A stretch of DNA of 64,000 bases. It comes from Lycocorax pyrrhopterus obiensis (lineage: Eukaryota; Chordata; Aves; Passeriformes; Paradisaeidae). The notes below the pieces were generated by a model that worked only from the letters and a program-made list of their open reading frames with translations, did not search any database and was not told the DNA's origin. Where the stretch lies: contig JACSVZ010000002.1 of assembly GCA_014706295.1 (NCBI GenBank), positions 136,944,682 through 137,008,681 on the forward strand, given 5' to 3'. A program made the translations under genes and the position numbers. This document shows positions 59,259 to 64,000 of this stretch, one piece after another (within the stretch, counting starts at the first letter, position 1; each line of letters starts with the position of its first letter).

Positions 59259-62200
59259 ACATTTATTTCCTGGTGGGCAAATAAATATAGGTGTCACCTT
59301 GGTACCTACTTCGTTCAAGAGGCCTGCAATAAGGAATTCTCCCAGGCTTTGTGTGGCGTAGGTTGTGGCAACCCCCCATTCAGCTGATTGGTTTACCATA
59401 GCTCTTTGGATGAGTTTAAGTCACTTGATCAGAATGCAGTCATTGGAATTCCATCAGAGCCTTGCTGTAAATTCAGCAGTGATATATTCACCAATTTATG
59501 ATCAAGGATACATAAAAGGAAAAGAAACACAACTCGTGAACTGAGATTGGAGTTGGATGTGAAATAACCACTAGATTACATAGAAGTGACAAAGACTGTT
59601 GGGGAATGGGTGAACTCAGTGTTAATCTGGAGAACTGAAGAATATAGCAGCAGCAGCAATAGGTCTTGTCACAGCTGTTTATTCAGTTTCTCACACAAGC
59701 TTTGCCGGCCACAGCTTGGTTGCATTGTTCTTGATAATCCAATTCCTAGTTTAAGGACAAGGTAGATAAGTATGTTGACAAAAGCCAACACTTCAGGTAA
59801 CTTCTTTCTGTCATAGTCCTTGAAATGGAATGACTAGACTTTTTTTCACAGATGGTAGCAGAGAACATGTGCAAGTGTTATCTCTCTTGACTTTCTGAGC
59901 TCTTCTGCTTTGCACTGATAGTATCTATTTGATGGTTTCTATGTGAAAAAATGATGTGGTAAGTTTCTTCTCTAACAGTAGAAACATGGTTATCATTAAT
60001 ATTTTCTAATTTTTATTTTTGCAGTTATCTAAAACTTAGAGCTAAAAGCTATTCTTTAAAAATTATTGTTGTTAAATATGATTTATAATACACGAAATCC
60101 CTTTTCTTCCACTTCCTCTGACTCCCCCTGCCCCTTTTTAAATGGAAGAATACCCTAGGACTGACATGAACAACAATAGCTTCCCTGTTCTAAAAGTTAT
60201 ATCTGTATTCATTGTATTTATCTACATTCTCACTATCTCTTCTAGTGGGAACACGGCATTGTTCACTGGATGGAAATAAAAGATAAGACAATAACAAAAA
60301 ACTCTTGCTCAGGAAATAAAAACAGTTATTTAGAGCTCAATATTTCAAGGGGATTGCTTGTGGCTCACAAGAGCCTGTGTTTGACAAGTTTGAATTTTGC
60401 ATTACAAAACATTTGCGAAGGAAAGAATGTTTTTCAGCTCTATACAAGAGGACAGAGAAATGCAAAAGACCTTACAAACTCTGTCATAGCTCATTCTCAC
60501 ACTCATATAGACATGCCACAAGTTTAATCTCACTCAGTTCACCTCCTGGTGCTTCAGCTGCAGGAAACCAGGTTTTTTCAGATGTCTTTTGTGAGACAGT
60601 CTATGAATTTAGCTGACTGAATCTCATATCTGTGTAGTTGTAATGACAGTTACAAAAGATATTCTAAGATAATTGCTGAGGCATCAATAAATCTAAACCA
60701 GAATGTTAAGAATTAAGAACATGCATATGATTGCTGTAGGAAAGACTTCAATGGATCCTTCTGGAGTAGGCTCTGGGCATAATTTTCTTCCACTCTCCTC
60801 ATGTGGATCCTCTGATTCAATGTCTCCTACAGGTTGCTTTTCCCACTAAGAATGCATCAATACATCTAAGGCAAACTAAGATAACAGATGCGTTGTTAGT
60901 GAGCAAAGATAAATGGGAGCTTTGATACAGTATGTAGAGGTATGTGGGGAAAGAGAGATGAGTTATATTCAATAGAAGTAGAATACATGCATGGGAGCCC
61001 AATGTAGAGATGGGTGACAAAGTTAGGAAATGCGTTGGACTTAGGTCTATCATCACAGATGAGGAGGCTATGAATGTTTTTTGCGTCCTCCATGTGTGCA
61101 GGAGAGCTACTGCTGGATGTGGCACATGTTGATAGCAAGAGTTATACCCTTTCTCATACCCTAAGGTGTAGAGTAGAATAACTATTTGCATGACTGATCC
61201 TCAGGGGGATGTGATAGTTCAAATATGCTTGTGGGATACTCAATTTTTGTATGACAGGAAGTGATTTATCTGGATGGCAAGGAGGTCTTTGTATTAGCAC
61301 CAGCCTCCAGTGCTTCCACTGCTTCCACTTGCTTGGATCAATGATATTGTCCTTGTATAGTCTCTGTATGGTTAGTGTAACTGCATCTGGCTTTGCTTTG
61401 ATTATGTGTGTGACAAGACTCATGAATCAAACCACAGTCCCTCTTTCAGTTGGTTTACAGCTATAATTATGTTCCATGTGTTTATTTTAACTTACATGCC
61501 TGTCAGCTGGGAAGAAGAACACTTTATAGAATTATTGTAGTTTTATTAGTTGTGGCAAATGATCTAATCTCTACTGCCTGTCACTATCTGTGAAATTGAT
61601 TCTCTACATTTCTTAGTTTCCCTTTTTTTTTTTTTAATTCAATCTAACTAAAGGATGCATCTTTGTATTCTTAGAAATGAACTAAAAAATTCATGATAAC
61701 TCAAAATGTGGAGTCCTACCTGCTTAACGATTGTAAAATAAACCTTACATTATTTTGTAAACCAATCACATGATACACATAACTCTTAAAAAATGCATCA
61801 TGGTGTTGAAACTGGTTTATATGCCAGTCATTACATCATTTTGCCATGAAAACATGGTAAGACATAGGCAATTCAAAAATGAAAGACAAAATTTTCATAA
61901 CCAGCTTTTTTTCATCAGCATTTGCAGTTTTCAAAACTTGGTTGTTTAATTTCACATTCATTGCTTTGATTCATATTTCTGCAGCCAAACTTATTAAGCT
62001 TCTCCAAAGAAAATTATGAGGTTACATATGTGCAAATTAACTTATATCCTGTACTATGTTTATTGACATAGGCAAAGGGGTGAGGGGTTTTAAGACCTCT
62101 TATAAATGCCTTCTCTTAGAGTCAAAAATCAAATACAACCTAACATGATCAGAGTTAAACATGCATAGATGATAACTGTGCCATGTACTTCAACTTCAGT

Positions 62201-63498
62201 CAATACAAATAGGACATAGGATATGGCAAACTTTTGTGGCAAATTTTTGATCCACAGTTTACAAGAGTAAACAATTTACTTTTGGTCATTCCCAGTTCTG
62301 GAGATGCCTTTTTGCAGCCATGTTTGTGTTTGCAGACCACACAGCCTGTCTGTGCCTGATCACCACCAAGTTCTAAAGTGCAGAGAGAGGGACCAGGATA
62401 AAAAGTTTATATCTGATATTCACAGGTGAAGATGATAGTGAAAAGGGACATTTTATTTAAGTATTAACCTTAATGGGGCTTAGGACGTTACCAAAATGTC
62501 TGTGAATCTCTAAGGCAGAGTTTCCAAATTATAATGTCATCTCTCTAAGAAACCTCCCTTTAAAGATTAAAATCTCTCCTCCAGTTTCTAGTAATTATGA
62601 TTCAAAAACATGATGCAATATAGAAAATAACCAGAAAACAGAAAAATCACAACTCAGGAAATAATATATGATGTCATGTAAGCATTCAATGGGTTCTAGA
62701 GACTTGATTTATGATTTTTGAAGCCTTGTATTTGGTGCTACAATAACTATAAGTTCTCCCAAACCTTCTGCTACTGAGTGTCTGGTGCTGCCAGAATTGA
62801 CTGCTAAATCAATGTCATTCTGAAGCAAGTTTTTAGGCTTTGAAATTTACTGATTTTTTTTCCCATGGTAGAACAATGAGAAAACCTTCCTGAAAATGGT
62901 GTTCTCAGAAAACGGAATTTTGTGAAAAATATTGACTGAACCATGAGCCGTTGGATTGAAAATTGTAAGTGGCCTGGTGTTTAGCTTCAGGCCAGGGGAC
63001 ACTCTTCCTGGTCCAGAATTGTAAATTGTATACTCCTATTTCAGTATCTCTCCTGACTTATCTAGGGCAGACCTTCTCATCCCAGATCAGTCTGAACTGG
63101 GCAAATAAAAGTCTTTGACAGAGTGCTTTGCCATAGTGGCATTCCATCTACAAGGATAGCTAATTTTTATGTGCTCTCTAAAAACTCTGCCAAAGAAAAC
63201 ATCTTTATACCTTTTGCATTTGATAGAAGGTTTTAAACTTATAAAAAGAAAAAAAGAGGAAGCTTTAGCAGCTACATCTACATGGAAGTGCAGATCGTGA
63301 GGTTTCCATAGGCTATGCTGTCAAGTTAAACTCTTCTCGCCAATATTCATGTGAATACATCTCTTTGTGTCTTGGGGTGAATCATGGCACAGGAGCAAGG
63401 TTAGAAGTATTTAGAGGATCAGCTGAAAGCAAGCTTCAGACCATAAATAACAAGCCCAGCAACAAACATCTTGGTAAAATAATGGCATAACTTCCAAC

Positions 63499-63529
63499 TA
63501 TACAAGAATTATAGAATAATTCTTGTATA
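63499..63529. repeat. 31-bp palindrome beside a TAA run
   Basis: The left arm TATACAAGAATTAT (63499-63512), spacer AGA, and exact reverse complement ATAATTCTTGTATA (63516-63529) give 14 paired positions. A TAA/AAT run follows directly (to about 63543). Confidence 0.95.
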
Positions 63530-64000
63530 ATAATAATAATAATATTCTGCAACTACTACAGAAATGGGAAGGAATTACATTTTCTTGTGGGCTTTGTTTC
63601 CTGTAACTTATGTCCCCAGCTGTTGTCCACTGCTCATTCCAGCTACATATAAGAAATATCTTCTTGGACTCTTACAGTCAATGAAAGTATTAAATGTTAG
63701 GACAATGAAAAATGAAAATCATTGTTCTGAGCATAAAACTCTTCACTGGAGAATAGCGAAAAAATGTTGTAAGTGTTTGAAGAGTATAAGATAGTACTTT
63801 TACTTCTTGTGGCTATTAATACAAAGGTATCAAAGAACATTTTTGAGATAAGAGAGGCAAACCATATCTGTAAACACATCTCTACTCATTGCTTATCCTT
63901 TTTGTTGTTCATTAGTCCACAGTGAAGAATACGCCAATATGAGAGATGCCCAAAGTAGAAAGTTGCTTGCAGAATGTGCCTAACATGTTATATTAAGCCA

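Larger units (their letters stand above)
58339..64000. other. unique AT-rich DNA, no gene seen
   Basis: About 5.7 kb with no recognised transposon or gene. It includes a pyrimidine tract at 59150-59258, which gives rise to the overlapping S/F/P-rich frames there, and a palindrome at 63499-63529. The opposed frames at 60817-61466 show no domain. Confidence 0.5.

Overview
The window looks like a gene-poor, AT-rich stretch of a bird nuclear genome. The main evidence is about a dozen 5'-truncated CR1 LINE fragments, the dominant avian retrotransposon. Several carry the typical CR1 3' end, with short repeats built around ATTCTATG or ATTCTGTG, or the reverse complement on minus copies. There are also at least seven solo LTRs of types I recognise from avian endogenous retroviruses. 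I see no primate or rodent type SINE or L1 sequence, no tRNA or rRNA gene, no bacterial gene organisation and no CRISPR array. I found no host protein-coding exon that I could defend. Most open reading frames are short, and the longest (222 codons, 39492-40160) is an antisense shadow inside an LTR. The window may be intergenic or intronic.

Layout. 1-5.8 kb: unique AT-rich DNA with one very old minus-strand CR1 (937-1226). 5.8-15.9 kb: scattered CR1 pieces, four plus (5838, 10497, 12749, 14566) and one minus (9998). 15.9-16.5 kb: a decayed minus-strand LTR with an intact CRE motif. 17.56 kb: a GGGGAA array. 18.67 kb: a 32-bp near-perfect palindrome. 21.8-23.4 kb: a plus-strand CR1 split by an 866-bp solo LTR with perfect 5-bp target duplications. 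24-30.7 kb: unique DNA with an AT microsatellite. 30.7-40.3 kb: the repeat-rich core, with a minus LTR, an LTR-like block, two minus CR1 tails, a CpG-rich LTR with perfect 6-bp duplications, a CR1 that has lost its reverse-transcriptase region, another CR1 tail and a 1.08-kb minus LTR. 40.3-46.4 kb: unique. 46.4-52 kb: two related plus-strand solo LTRs on either side of a CR1 that carries a T/G-rich microsatellite. 52-57.5 kb: mostly unique. 57.5-58.3 kb: two CR1 3' ends. 58.3-64 kb: unique, with a pyrimidine tract and a second palindrome.

No genes cooperate here. The content is a fossil record of retrotransposition. LTRs fill roughly a tenth of the window and no proviral interior was recognised, so all appear to be recombined solo LTRs. 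I did not find a new biological system. The most useful observations are the exact insertion boundaries, the nested insertion, the RT-deleted CR1, the CpG-rich promoter-like LTR and the 18.67-kb palindrome. Family assignments rest on recognition of the sequences, not on a database search.
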